In this document: positions 1 to 12,451 of the stretch, in pieces
Numbering within the stretch: the stretch's first letter is position 1
How the letters are laid out: each line of letters opens with the position of its first letter
Assembly (NCBI GenBank): GCA_039707655.1
Contig: CM077665.1
Span: forward strand, 308,388,486-308,452,485
Origin: Elymus sibiricus
Lineage: Eukaryota; Streptophyta; Magnoliopsida; Poales; Poaceae
Reading direction: 5' to 3'
DNA length: 64,000 bases
Translations under genes and position numbers: made by a program
Notes under the pieces: generated by a model
Databases searched by the model: none
Told to the model about the DNA's origin: nothing
Seen by the model: the letters and a program-made list of their open reading frames with translations, nothing else

Positions 1-1743
1 AGAATCAAAAACAGGGATGAAGTGTGTGGCTGCGCGATCGATAAAGAGTGCCATCGAATTTGTGTTTGCCCACGTCAAAGATAAAGGGCGGCTGGCCTAC
101 TGGAATTTGAGAGGGCAGAGGTGCAATTTTTATCTGTGGCATGGATACCTACCTACAACGTTCGACTATCGGAGTGTGTGTGGGGGGGGGAGGGGGCAGA
201 GACCTAACTATAGAGAGGTAGATCGACTAATATATGTGTGGAGAAGGAGAGAGACCTAGCTATGTATTGAGGGAGATCGATCGGCATCCATGCATATGTG
301 TAGCAGAGGCATAAGGTTGGGAGAAAGACAAAGTTAGAGTTTCGGAGGGTTGGTGGTGGAGTTGCTTCTCACGAATGGTGGGAGAGGCCTGCTAGACAAA
401 TGGAGGGTACGAGTGCAATATCAATAAGAGAGGGTCGGGGATGTCTGCCTGTCTATGCACGTGCGTGTGAGAGATGGGTCGGGAGGTATGCAAGGATGAT
501 GAGGGGGGACGATATGGTTGTGGTAAGCAGACGTAACTACATAGGAAGATCAACCGTCGTGTGTCCGAGAAAGGGAGAGACATAACAAGTGAGGTAAGTC
601 TATCGGTGCGTGGGGAAAAAGAATTATAGTCGACCTAGCTATATGTAGGGAGATCGGTACGTATACATGCATGCATGTGTTAGAAACAAATAAGGTCCGG
701 AGAGACGGACAGGGGGAGATGGGTGCGGCTAGGAGGTGGTGCGAGAGGCCTACTATGTTGAGGGGGGAGGAGTGTGCGAGTATGAGATCGATGAAAAGAG
801 GGGCGGGAGTGTGCACCTGCGTGGAACCGTATTGGACATAGGGGGCATGGACGGTGAGAAGAGAAGAGGGGAAGTGTGTGTTTGTGGTAGGCACACTTGG
901 CTAGAGAGGTATAACGACCGGTGTGTGCCGGAAAGAAGGAGCCGGGGGGCCTACACACACCGTGGGTGAACGACCTAAAGAGAAATAACGAATGTGCGCG
1001 ATGAAGGGGACGTTGAGGGAGGGTGAGAGGGGGGCGGGCGTGTTCATGCACGATAGAAAGTTAGCGCTAGCTAGCTAAAAAGAGAAGAGGATCGTGAAGG
1101 TGTAAAAGACGAACAGAGATCATAATTCATTATAAAAAAGTGGATACGGATATTTGAAGAAGATATCATAATGTAGAACATTGATTATATTTTGGGATAA
1201 TGTGTGGCTTTTGCAGCTCAGGGCTAAATACTTGTCATAATGCAGGGGGCGGGGCACTATACTTTGTGTGATAAACACGGTGTACGTATGGAACATGGTT
1301 TAGATTATGAATATCTAGTTAGTACATCAAATGTACTATTATTTGGAATCAACATCAAGTGTATTCAAAAAATTGAATTCGAGTTCATATAGTACACATA
1401 GTTCATATCTATCTCTATATAGTAATCATGTGGTGTGTTGTTAAGGTAATACACGAATGATGGTTGAAGTTGGCAACAATCATGATTGTAGATTCTTATT
1501 CAAATAGAGAAACGAATTCAAATTTAGTTCGAATTGCAGCGGTAGTATAGACATTTGGAATGCACTAAAATGTTGGTATGAGTAGGTTACATGCATTATA
1601 CAGCCAGCGAAAAAATTTAATTGGACATAACATGGATTCATAGCTTTGAATAGCATTTGTATAGTAAAACGGGACAAGACTCTCTCTTTGTTTGGTGTGA
1701 ATAGTTTTATTTTTTTCGTTTTTTTCGTTGAGGGAAGTGCGAA
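1..1743. other. Non-genic stretch, purine-rich then AT-rich
   Basis: I see no gene here. The first 1.1 kb is strongly purine-biased on the plus strand (runs of gag/gga), which keeps several frames open by chance in both directions. From about 1,100 to 1,740 the DNA becomes AT-rich and has no coding signal. I looked here for the left CACTA terminus that should pair with the right terminus ending at 9,158 and did not find one. Confidence 0.6.
200..1000. repeat. Diverged tandem duplication, about 380 bp unit
   Basis: Two blocks starting near 248 and 630 share the same order of landmarks: gacctagctat, then gggagatcg, a catgcatg stretch, an ataaggt/ggaga block and a gagaggcct block. A shorter piece of the same pattern lies near 200-245. 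Similarity is imperfect, so this is an old duplication. No function is implied. Confidence 0.45.
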
Positions 1744-2029
1744 TTGATTTTGCACGTACAAGTACAATATTACACGTTAGGCTTGTCCCAAAAATTCAAC
1801 CCGCGCCGTGTTATATCCCGAAAATTTAGATATCGTGCTCCCAAAACTCGCGCCTTCACAACCCGCGCCTTGCTATCCCGAAATTACAACGCGCGCGAAA
1901 ACTCCCTCCAGCTGCCAAATCCCGACACGCGAAATCCCCCTTCTAACCCTGAGCCGAAAGCGCCGCTAGTTCAAATCGGTGGGGGTACTTTTGTAACACA
2001 CCCTACATTTTGGACAAGCGCGTCCCTAA

Positions 2030-5000
2030 GTCATGGTTCCCCTCTCCCATCGCCTCCTTTCCGCCATTCGAAATCCCAGGCCGCCATAACCTCTCTGCTC
2101 CAGCCGCGAAACCCCACCCTCCTCCGTCCGCCACCTCACCGCTGCCCAGCCGGAGCCTCTTCCCCAACGACATCGTCCACCGCAACAGCTCGACGTCCCT
2201 CATCCACCTCCCCGGATGAGGATCCGCCGTCCATCTCGTCGTCCTGCCGGTTCAGCCGCCCCGTCCTCCACCTCCAAGGAGCTGCTCCGACGATCGCCTC
2301 GTCTATCGCGGCTGCTCCATCCCCACAGCGCCGCCTTAACCTATTCCACCGGAACCGCAGCATCCTCACCGACTCCTCGGACGAAGCCGAGGCCTACTCG
2401 GTGCCACCAAAGAGGTTGTACACTCATCGCATCGCACCTTCTCCTTAACTCGGCCTCCCGGCACCGACGGTGCTCCATCCCGCACCCCCATGGCGCTGCT
2501 ACCTCGAAGCCGGCCCACGGCGGCTCTCCCCCAGTGCGAGGCCCCTTCGGCGGCGGCGTCCATACCAGCCGGATCTGCTGCTGCTGCTCCGGCTCTCGCT
2601 CGCGCTGCTGCTGCTGCTGCTCTCCCCCTCGCTCATGCTGCTGCTCTGCTCCGATTTAGCTACACTTCAGTCGACTGAATCGACTTTTGGGTCAGTCAAT
2701 TTTCAGGGGGTGGGGGGGCTCGCTGGAGTTAAGCAAGAACCACCCGCAGCGGTGAGGGGGGCTCGCCGGAGAGGTACCCCACTATCTATCTTAGGGTTCA
2801 GGGTGGGGGCGGTGGTCGCCGGCGGTGGGGGCGCGGTGGTGGGGCGGTGGCGTGGGGATCGCCGGAGAAAAACCTCAGCGCGGGGGGGCCTAGAGGGCTA
2901 GCCGGGGCGGCGGCGGACCGGCGGTGGGGAGTGGTTTCGGGGCGGCGAGGCTGCGCGGGAGCGCCGCCGGCCGCGGGCGGCGGGGGCAGGCGGTTCGGCC
3001 CGTGGTGGCTGGCGGCTCAGGGGGGTGCAGGTTGAAGATGAACTGCAGGCCCTCCCTAAACTACATGTGAAGTGCCTCTCTGCTACCATTGCGTTCGGTT
3101 TCGACTGTAACATTCAGATTCCACAGTAAATTTGAGTTTCAATAGTTAAGTTCAGAGTCAACAGTTTTTACCTCATCTGTTGTAGTCAGATGTTTTTGGG
3201 TGATGTAAACTTTACATCTATCACTTTTTGGTAATGTATTTTACATAATCTATTGGAGATGCTATTAGAATCCCACTTGAGATTAACAATGTCTGTCTTG
3301 TACTGCTTCAGCCTCGATGTGTTACGGCTCGCCGGAGCTGCTCCAACGACGGAACCATCCATCACAACAGAGCAGTGTCCTGGACGCCGTCTACAGATTC
3401 CTCAGATCATCCTCCACACCTCCGAAAGCCACCTCTGCCTCAACTTCTTCAGCGACCAACCCAATGATGCTGAGGTCGACACGGCTACGGCAAAGATGTT
3501 GTACACTTGTCGCATCACTTATTACTCTACATTCATATCGATCCATTAGGGCTATTTTGGTTCAAAGGAAAAACATAGCAATAGGAAATTTTCCTATGCC
3601 ACTCTACTATTCAATTATTCATGCATTTTGTTGAAAGGAATGGAGCAAAACATCCACCTGGACGTACTTTTCAAAATCCTATGCATGAAAACAAGACCAA
3701 GTGCATTAGTGGCAGAATAACATTCTAACTGTACACGCTTTCATATGGTTTCACTTTAATTTGGCCATGTTTCTTTCCATTCCTCTGCTCTTCCAATTCC
3801 TGTGAACCAAACACCCAAGTTGACAGAAATCCCGTGTTTACAAATGCTCTATTTCCCACGTGCATTCCTATCATATTCCGGTGTTTTTCCTATCCCTGCG
3901 TTTTTAGAATCCTGCAAGCCAAAGGAGCCCTTATAGAATTACTTCAGTTACAGGTAGGTGTCTAAGAAAACTTTGTGTGGTTTGTCCTGCTCCTGCCGCG
4001 ACGTCGTCCACCTCACTTGAGCTGCTCCATCGACAGAAGCATCCACCAAACTAGACATCACGACTCCTGACCGTCTTTCGCCGCCTCAGATCTCCTTCCC
4101 TGCCGCCGGCACCCACCGCAACTGCATCACCATCATCGACTCAGCAGATGAACCTGAGGAGTACACGGGTCCACAAGAGAGGTCGCACTCTTTTGTTTCT
4201 GCTTATGTTATGCATTGCTTAATATTACCTGCTACTTTATCGTCCTGTTCACCTCTTAGACTCCAAGTCAGGTCCAAATTAATGTTCAAACCTGAGTTTT
4301 AAAATTACTTGTGAGGCACATATCGAGGCAGCTATGAATAGTATCTCTGTCTATTATCTGGTTCACCTATGGTATGCCTATGTTGTTCATCTTGGGTGGG
4401 AAACAAATAGTAAAGCAATCATCATATGTCTTTTTATTAAATTAAAGCTATCATCAGCCTGCTATCATTATTTTTGGATCCATCCACTGGTTGTTACCAT
4501 CACTCTAGATTTCTGCATGCTCTCCTTACATAATCTCACTATATTTTTTTCATATGCATGTCAGATATTGTACACAGTCATGCTGAACATGTAGAGAAAA
4601 ACAGAAGAGTTTTGTGCGGCAATACAATGTCATGCAGACATCGCTCCATGGTGGGTTCAATGGCAAACCCTCCCCCCCTCTCCAAATTGTAATCCAGAGG
4701 AAGATATCTGTTCTGAGGCGGATTCAGACGCAGCTGACCACTCCTATTTACCCCCCAAGGTGTTTGCTCTAACTTGGCATGATGATGCTGGTCATATCAT
4801 GCATATGTTGCCTTGCAGTGCCTACTTTCGACATCATATATGTCATCTGCTTAGTTTAGACATGTTCTGTAATGCCACCTGTTTAGTTTCTATATCATAT
4901 ATGGGAATTATGCAGTCTCATCTCTTTTAGCCAGCCATAATATATGTGAAATATGCAATGCCATCCTGTTTAACCAGGCATCATATATTTGAATGATATC

Positions 5001-7607
5001 TTGCCCATCCTTTTCTTCATTACATTTCCATTTGTAGACAATGTTTGTACATTAAACTACTCTTCATGTGAATCAGCCATTTGAGTGGGTAATGGAAAAA
5101 TCTGGAGTGAAAACAAGGTCTTCTGAGCAGACAGTGCTACCTGTCGAAGCAGATCTCTTGCTGGGTCCCGATAGCTCCTCAGAGATGGATTCAGGGACAG
5201 ATGACCAGTCCTATTCCCCCACCGAGGTGTATGCTCTAACTTGGCACGGTTATACTGCTCATATAATGCATATGGTGTCTTGCATTGCATAGTTTAGACA
5301 TCATATACACAATATTCAACACCATGTTCTTAGTTCAGACATCATATATGCGAATGCCCTCTGCTTAGCATATAAATCACATATGTGAATTAAATCATGC
5401 GATCCTGATTACTTAGATAACATGTATGTGAATTATGTCATGCGAACCTGTTTACTAAAGACATCATATAATTATCTCATGCCATCATGTTTAGTTAGTC
5501 ATCATATGTTTGAATTATGTCATGCTATGCTATCTAGTTTAGATAGACATCATATATGTGAAATTATGTCATGCTATCCTTTTTAGTTAAACAATATACA
5601 TGTCAACTATTTCATGCCCTCTTTTTCCCACACTATCTATTGCATCTGTCTCTCATACAATGTCTGTACATTCAACTATGTTTCCTGTTTATCAGCCATT
5701 TGAATTGGAGCGGGTGATGGCAATATCTAGCGGTCTTCAAATAAAACAGTGCTACCTCTTGGTGGAGATAGCACCCCGGTTGTACATGCACGGGAACCAG
5801 CCCTACCACACATACCCCAGACTCTCGCAGATTGTACCCCTGCTGCGATGGACAGAGAACCAGCTTCACCCAATCTAACCCCAACCCCAGTAGATAGTAA
5901 CCCAGTTCCTGTTGACACAACACCATCTCCACCACAGAGCTCCCAAACAAGAGCAGTTAGTAAGGCAGCTCCAGTGCCCAAAGCGCCAATACTACCACGG
6001 TGAACCCCAACTCCAAGTACACCTATTCCTGTGGAGGAAGCACAACCAGCCAGTCGTAGTTTAGCATCTATCGCATTTGATGTTGTTAAATCCTATGTGT
6101 GTATCTTCCCATCATGGAAATATTATACTGAAGATGAAGGAAAATGCCAGTTGCAGGTGTTTGTCCAGGAGTTATGTGTAAGTAATGTTATTCATGGCAA
6201 TTACTTTGCTTTGTCCCATACATTCTACCTCCATGATGGTCATAATACAGCAAATTTTCCCATTTTTGTCTATAGAGCAGGACCGATTTGGAAACTCGGG
6301 ATGAGGTAACCTGTGCTAATACCTCTGATATCTTCAAGAATGATTGGTAGCAGTATCGGAATTACCTGAAGAAAACGTACTTCACTGGCAAAGAAACTCA
6401 TCAAATTCCCTTACGTTCTCCTAAGACACATTTACTGGACGATGACTGGGAATGCCTTGTTCTGTACTGGTCCCGAACTAAGAATGTGGTAAGGTCTATG
6501 AGCTCATTTTCTATTTTTAAGTACTATATTCTTGCGTCTTACTATACTCTGTTCATGTAGAACAAGTGCTTAAACCTGAATAACAAATGTTCTCATTTAA
6601 GATTCCATTGCTATCATGCATACTGCTTTGCTCTTGTATCACTGTATTTACTCATACAACCTTATTTTTAAATTGAAGGATCCAATCGAAACTCCAATGG
6701 CACAACAGGTATGTTTACGCATGTTTCTTTAACAGGTTTGCTCTTACAAATAGTTCTGTTGATTTCAATTTCAATTGTGTACACAGTTGACTTCTCATAT
6801 CATGCACATTACTAGCATCACAACAGAGCCAATAGTGTTGTTGTACATGTAGACCCGTGGTACCCATCCGAAATCTTGTTGTGCTGTGTAGTTTCCCATG
6901 CTTTGTATTCTTTCAGTGCTGCTTTGTCTTGAACTGATATGATTTGAACCGTGTCTCTATTTTGATTTGGCAAGACAATGCAGTGACCATAGGACATAGA
7001 TATATGTTTGTTTGATGCTTTTATTATGTACTACTTGGCAATAGAAGACTTGGTAGTTTAATCCTGTCCACCTTACTAATGAACTGGTTCACCGAAATGA
7101 GTTTCATATACTAGTACATGCTAAACCTGTTATGTGTCTGCTTGTTTCTTCTTTTAGAATGCTGACAGAATATTGGGGAAGAGTGCCTTATTAAGCAATG
7201 GTAAAGGAAGTAATGCAGATAAGGTTCAGGATAGTGAGACATCCTTGTTGGTCTCCAACAAAGCTGATAAAACAGCTAAGGAAAACTATCTTGAAGACAG
7301 TGAGACAACCCCAAAGTCCTGTCTTGGTTTAGTGTTCGAGTTACTGGCCACTACCGCTTGCGCAAGCTATTCAAACTCACTGTCTGAATCAGTTCGGTTT
7401 CTTGAGTCTCAACTACAAGCTGAAAGACATCGAGCAGCTATGCTGCGACAAGAAGCGGAAGGACTACGGAAGTCCCTGGAGCATTCAGATGCATACTTTC
7501 TAGTGCAACAACAAGCGTTGGAGGATTTTAGCGCCAAACAGGACAAAGCTAATAAGATTGCTAAGCTTATTGCCAGCATGGTGGATACCCAGGATAACGT
7601 TTCTTGA
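2030..7607 (+). pseudogene. CACTA-borne En/Spm (Transposase_24-like) gene, decayed, with repeated exons
   Basis: Later exons can be traced with good splice sites: about 5,696-6,177, 6,276-6,488, 6,679-6,708 and 7,158-7,607. The 6,276-6,488 exon carries a DDDWECLVLYW motif resembling the tryptophan-rich core of plant Ptta/En/Spm proteins (PF03004). The last exon is a Leu/Glu/Gln-rich coiled coil (about residues 55-135) ending at a TGA near 7,607. Two in-frame stops break the reading: TGA at 6,001-6,003 and TAG at 6,348-6,350. Upstream, five related exon-like units (near 2.2-2.4, 3.3-3.5, 4.0-4.2, 4.7-4.8 and 5.08-5.29 kb) repeat an acidic D/E-S-D-E block, the later two followed by YALTWH-type sequence. 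A sixth partial unit lies at 5.70 kb. The start codon cannot be fixed. The role would be DNA binding at transposon ends, inferred from the family only. Confidence 0.6.
2575..2655 (+). repeat. CTG-rich trinucleotide tract
   Basis: Interrupted runs of ctg/gct lie in a GC-rich segment between the first and second repeated exon units. They encode only chance Leu/Cys/Ala runs. This is probably intronic low complexity. Confidence 0.6.
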
Positions 7608-7869
7608 GCTCTTCTGAAGTTGTTTCAGTTATGGACTTGTTTTGCTGCCGCGTTTATTTGCACTGGTGGCCAATTTAGACGGCCGGTGTATGTAATATGC
7701 TGCTTTGTTCCCTATATTTGCACTAGTGGCGAACTTTGATGCCCAGTGAATGTAATATGTGTAATAGCCGTAATAGCCTAGTGTTAGTTGCTTGCTTATT
7801 TATTTCCTTATTGTCTTGTTTAGTTGTTTGCTTGTAGTCACTGTAGTTCTTTTTCCGCGTTTTTCTAGT

Positions 7870-8930
7870 GGCCACAATAACCTATTTTTATAACTAGGCC
7901 ACAATAACCATGGCAACACACGGACTGTTGTGACCATGGTCCTGCTACCTGCTGTAGTGACCATGGCCCTCCACGGGCTGTACGATCCATGGGCCTTCTA
8001 CCGGCCGTAGGATCCATGGGCCTTCTACGGGTCGTCTCATCTATGGGCCTTGTACGGGCCGTATAATCGTTTCGCCAACCATGGGCCGTACTATTCGTGG
8101 ACCAATGACGGACCGCAAAATGGGCCGTAAACGGGCTAGAGTGGAAATCGTCTGTTTTATGGCCCGACCATAACGGGCCGTTAATAGGACGTATTTGATG
8201 ACGCTATGAAAACAGCCCAACTGGTTAACGGGCCACAAACAGGCCGACTGTAACCACGGGCTGAATTTGGCCCACAAGCGGAACATGCCAGTAACCGACC
8301 GTAAGTAATCGAATTCTAGAAATGAGCCCAAGAATAAATGGGCCCTTAGAAGGCCGAAAGTTAACACGGGCTGGAAACGGCCGACGGACTAATGGGCCAT
8401 TAATGGGTATAAAGCGATACACTGTTCATTACGGGCCAATTTCACCACGGGCCGTTAATGGGCCAAGAGTTACAAAGGGCCTCATATGGGCCGAAAGACG
8501 TCATGGGCCATACATGGGCCAGAAGTTACAACGGGCTGGAATCATATTGGACGGCCCAGATGACGCTACTGGGCCTAATTCGGATAAGCCATAACGGGCC
8601 GTGACTCAGCGGGCTGTAAATGGGATATATGCGAACAGGCCGTTAACAGGTTTACCGTGGGCCGGCCCGCTACCTTTTGACCAAGTCAAACAGGTCGGCC
8701 TTTTCACCGGAATGGGCCTCTGTTGGGCCGTGCCACGTGTCGACGTATCATAGGCGCCTTCGGTCCAATGAGTGGATGACATTTGTCCCAACGGTGAGCC
8801 GACATGTGGTTCGTCTGGCCATTCAGAATTTTACACGTGGAAAATCCCCATTGGTCCGGGCTGTTAACGGGTTATCGGATCGAAACCGGAACCCGATAGC
8901 TTAACGGCGACCCGTTACGGTGGATGCCAC
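7870..8930. repeat. CACTA subterminal region with gggcc/gggccgt motifs
   Basis: Dozens of short motifs of the type acgggccgt, atgggcc and aacgggc occur in both orientations, a usual feature of CACTA subterminal DNA where the TNPA-type protein binds in En/Spm. They lie between the gene's 3' untranslated region and the terminus at 9,158. Short frames read here are by-products of the repeats. Confidence 0.6.
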
Positions 8931-9158
8931 GTGTCGGTTACCCTTGACGAAAGCAATTCTATGACCCGCGATTTATCGTCATGGAAGTGGACACTTCCAT
9001 GATGATAATTTTGGTAATGTCATGGAACACTTCTACGACAGCACAGGTATGACTATCTTGATTCTATCATAAAATCGTCATGGATGTACATGCATGACAG
9101 AAAACGTGACCTACTGTGACAAACACGTATCATCACGGAAGTGTATTTTTTTGTAGTG

Positions 9159-9338
9159 AGAGATATTGGGTTTCTCTAAAGTCAAACTTTCTATACTTTC
9201 AACAAGTTTGTACGAAAATGTATTAACATATACACCACCAAATATATATCATTTGATTCATCATCGCTTTTTTTCCACATCATGTAACTTTGTTAGTGTA
9301 AATGTTCATATTGTTTTCACCAAATTTGGTCAAGCTAT
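9159..9338. other. Short gap between two CACTA elements, MITE-like
   Basis: This is 180 bp of AT-rich DNA containing agtcaaactttctatactttc and a later tttggtcaagc, which resemble one half of a Stowaway-type MITE. The partner half was not found after 20,688, so the call is weak. Confidence 0.3.
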
Positions 9339-10010
9339 CACTAGTACAGCGAGGTGCTATACAAACGGTTTTTAACCCCTTTCCGCGACGGCATTTGGAA
9401 CCGTCGCCAAGTGAGTGTGGGCGATAGGGGGGTCCTTCCCACACGACCCAGAAACCGTCGGGGATATGCCCTCTTGGCACACACGCTCGGCAAAATGAGG
9501 TCGTGTGCGACCAGCGAGCGCTCAAATACGGAAATACGTACAGTAGAGCTAAAAAATACAATTATACAGGCGAAATTGTTTCCGGTCGCAAGTACATCCC
9601 ACACAGTCAGTCCCCGCTAAACGTTTCCGTTCGTATGTACATCCCACACAGTCGCTTCAAGGAAAACGTTTCGGTTCACAGGTACATCACACACAATTTT
9701 CCCCGTTAAATCGTTTGTGACAGTGTTGCCATTGCACACGATATTAAAAAAATTATCGTTTGCGTTATTGAATGCATCACACATGGTGCGTAGAAGAAAC
9801 TGTGTGGCAAAGGCTGTCCATCACACACAGTTTTTATGTGGCAAACGTTTGCGCCAGGTGGCCTAATGCAAACAGTTTTCAAGAGAAGGTCGTGTGTGAT
9901 TGTTCACTGATCCAACACGGTTTATTCCTAGAAACTGTGTGCGTTATTGAATGCATCACACACGGTGTTTTCTCAATAACCGTTTGGAATAGAAAAACCC
10001 AATTAGCAGG
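9339..10010. repeat. Left subterminal repeat region of the 9.3-20.7 kb CACTA
   Basis: Motifs such as catcacacacagtt, catcacacacggtg, caaacggtt and gtttgcg recur about every 30-60 bp in both orientations from the left terminus to about 10,000. This is the usual layout of transposase-binding subterminal repeats. Frames open here are repeat artefacts. Confidence 0.6.
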
Positions 10011-10205
10011 CTAATTATCCGATTATTAATAATCCATTTATTAATCTAATTGACATTTCATATTAAGCACACAATATATTTCATTTTCATAATTGAAATA
10101 CATCAGAGTACAACATCATATAGCTTCAGCACTCAGCTACCCCATTACACAACTACACCAGCACCAAGTTTCACATGCAACATCTATAACCTTTCGAAAT
10201 TAGCA

Positions 10206-11903
10206 TCATAGACGGTACATAGACAGATGTATCTCATCTGGAAAACTGCTGAAGCGGAAGGCGAATATTGAGCCTTCATTGATGTTGAAGGTCTTTGTAA
10301 CTTTAGGCCAGTGCCTGTGGATGATTGACCGTCCATCCTTCGTCCTCTTCAGGAACACTTCAATATTGAACCATGGGTGTTGTATGAATACCTTCCTCGC
10401 CTCCTGACCATACAGGTGGTTTGAGAGGTAATCATCAGTGAACTGCTTTGGAAAGGCCTGAAAACAAGGATGTGCATAAATATCTTCTCTATATTGGAAA
10501 TGGGGCAAAGGAATAAAAAAGGCAAGGTATAATAGTTAGTACCATCCTGTAGTGAACTGATGTCTTCTTCATTGTGCAGACAAAGATCTTGTTGTTTTTT
10601 GTCGCTAATTTCTTTATCCTAACAATCTTTCTGAGTTTCTTGACTTGACTAATATTCATGGACAACTCATTTCCCCATATGCAAAAAGGGTCGAACAGTG
10701 GGTCAAAACCTCTGACAGCAGGACCTACATGTGCAAGACCAAATTGTTAAAAACCTAAATATTAGAATGGTTCCTGCAATTGCACAATAATGTGCTATTA
10801 GACAATGGACCATGCACGTGCTAACCTCGATTGTAAACCTCAGTGCTTCCATTGTTTCCCTGCAACACATATAAGGTAGTTAGTCATCAGGTTAAGTAAG
10901 GGTTCGCATGCTATCAGTAAAATATGTTGATGAAAACTAAGCACATTGCAGATTCATCAGATTAATTCAAGCCACATGGAAAACCCATTTATCCAAACCA
11001 AGCATGATTAAGAACTAGGAAATATAGCACTTGTATATGTTTCTCATGTAGTAAGTGCAGCCAAATTCGATTTATTCCTCACATGCACAACAATACAAAA
11101 TTCTACCCACGACAATTGGACATCGCATTCCGTAATTGAACCAAGCAGTTAACTAAACACCACAACAAATGAACCAAACATTAACTGAGCACCACATTGC
11201 ACAATATAACATACTCCTAATAGAAGATCAGACAGTTAACCAAACCAAGCATGCTTAACAACTTGGAAATATAGCAATTGTATTTGTTTCTCATGTATTT
11301 AGTACAGCCAAATTCAATTTATTCCTCACATGGTATACAATAACAGAATGCACCCACAACAATTGAACATCGCATTGCAGAATTGAACCAAACAAAACAG
11401 TTAACTAAACACTACAACAAATGAACCAAACGTTAACTGAGCACCACATTGCACAATATAACATACTCCTAATAGAAGATCAGACAGTTAACCAAACCAA
11501 GCATGCTTAACAACTTGGAAATATAGCAATTGTATTTGTTTCTCATGTATTTAGTACGGCCAAATTCGATTTATTTCTCACATGGTATACAATAACAGAA
11601 TGCACCCACAACAATTGAACATTGCATTGCAGAATTGAACCAAACAGCCAACCGCGTCGTGTCGTCGGCGCGCGAGGCGTCGACGGTGGCCTCGACGGCG
11701 AGGTGCTCCTCCAAGATCTGGGGGTCGACACGAATGGCAGCCATCGCGACCTCATCCGCGCGTGCGGCCGCGATTTGCTTCTCCGCTGCCAAATGCTCCT
11801 TGAGATCCTGGCTATACTGCGCGCACCATGGCTTAGGGCGACGCTTATTTGGTGGAGGGGTCGGTGATTTGGGTGGAAGATGTCGCGCCAGTGGTCGGGG
11901 CAT
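10206..11903 (-). CDS. B3 DNA-binding domain gene inside the CACTA element
   Basis: The minus-strand gene model has consistent splice sites: a first exon from ATG at 11,903 (donor uncertain, near 11,640), a 34-bp exon 10,826-10,859, an exon 10,543-10,724 and a last exon 10,457-10,208 with the stop at 10,206. Frames join cleanly at the last two junctions. The last two exons together encode one B3 fold: IFVCTMKKTSVHYRM, then FPKQFTDDYLSNH, the strand pair around KVFIQHPWFNIEV, HRHWPKVTKTFNINEGS and a final FPDEIHLSMYRL, matching the order of B3 strands and the W...F...L.EGD-like turn. The first exon is Ala/Glu/Arg-rich and helix-forming, and resembles the other alanine-rich genes of this element. 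B3 proteins bind DNA as plant transcription factors. Here a role in binding element ends, or simple gene capture, is inference. Confidence 0.6.
10992..11640. repeat. Tandem repeat, about 250 bp, 2.6 copies, in the B3 gene intron
   Basis: The block starting ccaaaccaagcatg recurs at 10,992, 11,240 and 11,492, each followed by the same aactaggaaatatag / cacatggtatacaata / attgaaccaaac order. The first copy is the most diverged. The array lies between the first exon and the 34-bp exon of the B3 gene. Confidence 0.7.
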
Positions 11904-12174
11904 GTGGGATGTGGAAGGAGGAGGAGGATGGGGGTCGGGTGTGGATTACCTGCCTGGATAGGCGAGGCCGAGCAGCGTGAAGGAGGGTCGCCGGCGAGGA
12001 GGCGGCGCTGCAAGCAAGGAGTGAAGGTTTCAACTTGGAAAGGAAGGCGGAAACAGGGGAAATGTGGCTTTTGGTAAGGGGGAGGGGGCAGGGAGGTAGA
12101 TATTTCCGCGAAAGCCGAAATTTTGGAATCGCTTCAGCGAAAAAATTGGCGCGCAAAGTGTCATCAGACACGGT

Positions 12175-12450
12175 CCCTTATTCAGAACTGTGTACGATAT
12201 GTGAACATCAAAACGATTCAGATAGCTTAACCCGTGTGTGATGAGTTTGAACGTCAAAAATTTTGGTTCGAATTTCCCTGGTTACAGTGGTCATCCACGT
12301 CATTGCATAATTTGGGTACACAAAGGAGACTACAGCACACCCACACTTCTTAATCGTGCAAGTTCAGCAATTAAACAGAGCTAGCTGACCTAAACATTAC
12401 TCTAACAAATTAAAGACCGGCGCTCTTAATTAAACAAAACAAAGAGTACT
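12175..12450. other. Inter-gene spacer with subterminal-type motifs
   Basis: No gene is seen. The segment holds gtcatcagacacggt, gaactgtgtacgatatg and cccgtgtgtgatgag, which look like the element's subterminal motifs although it is about 2.8 kb from the left end. Confidence 0.4.
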
Positions 12451-12451
12451 A

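Larger units (their letters stand above)
1780..9158 (+). mobile_element. CACTA (En/Spm) element, right end present, left end not seen
   Basis: The right end is clear: the sequence finishes ...tttttttgtagtg at 9,158, the reverse complement of a CACTACAAAAAAA terminus. It is preceded by about 1 kb of subterminal DNA rich in gggcc/gggccgt motifs and by the familiar inward block with short repeats of the type cacttcc/ggaagtg. The body holds a multi-exon gene (2.0-7.6 kb) with similarity to plant En/Spm-type proteins. A matching left CACTA terminus was not found between 1 and 2,000, so the element is probably truncated or broken there. The start given is only where element-like sequence becomes recognisable. 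The superfamily call is firm; a family name (Caspar-like) would be a guess. Confidence 0.72.

Noticed and set aside
17..1051. Overlapping frames on both strands in the first kilobase
   Set aside because: Purine-biased DNA with few stops; no domain, splice signal or codon structure is seen.
1251..1258. gcactata near 1,251 as a left CACTA terminus for the element ending at 9,158
   Set aside because: It does not continue as CACTACAAAAA and is not followed by the expected subterminal sequence.
8041..8904. Short frames in the subterminal region before 9,158
   Set aside because: They are products of the gggcc motif repeats.
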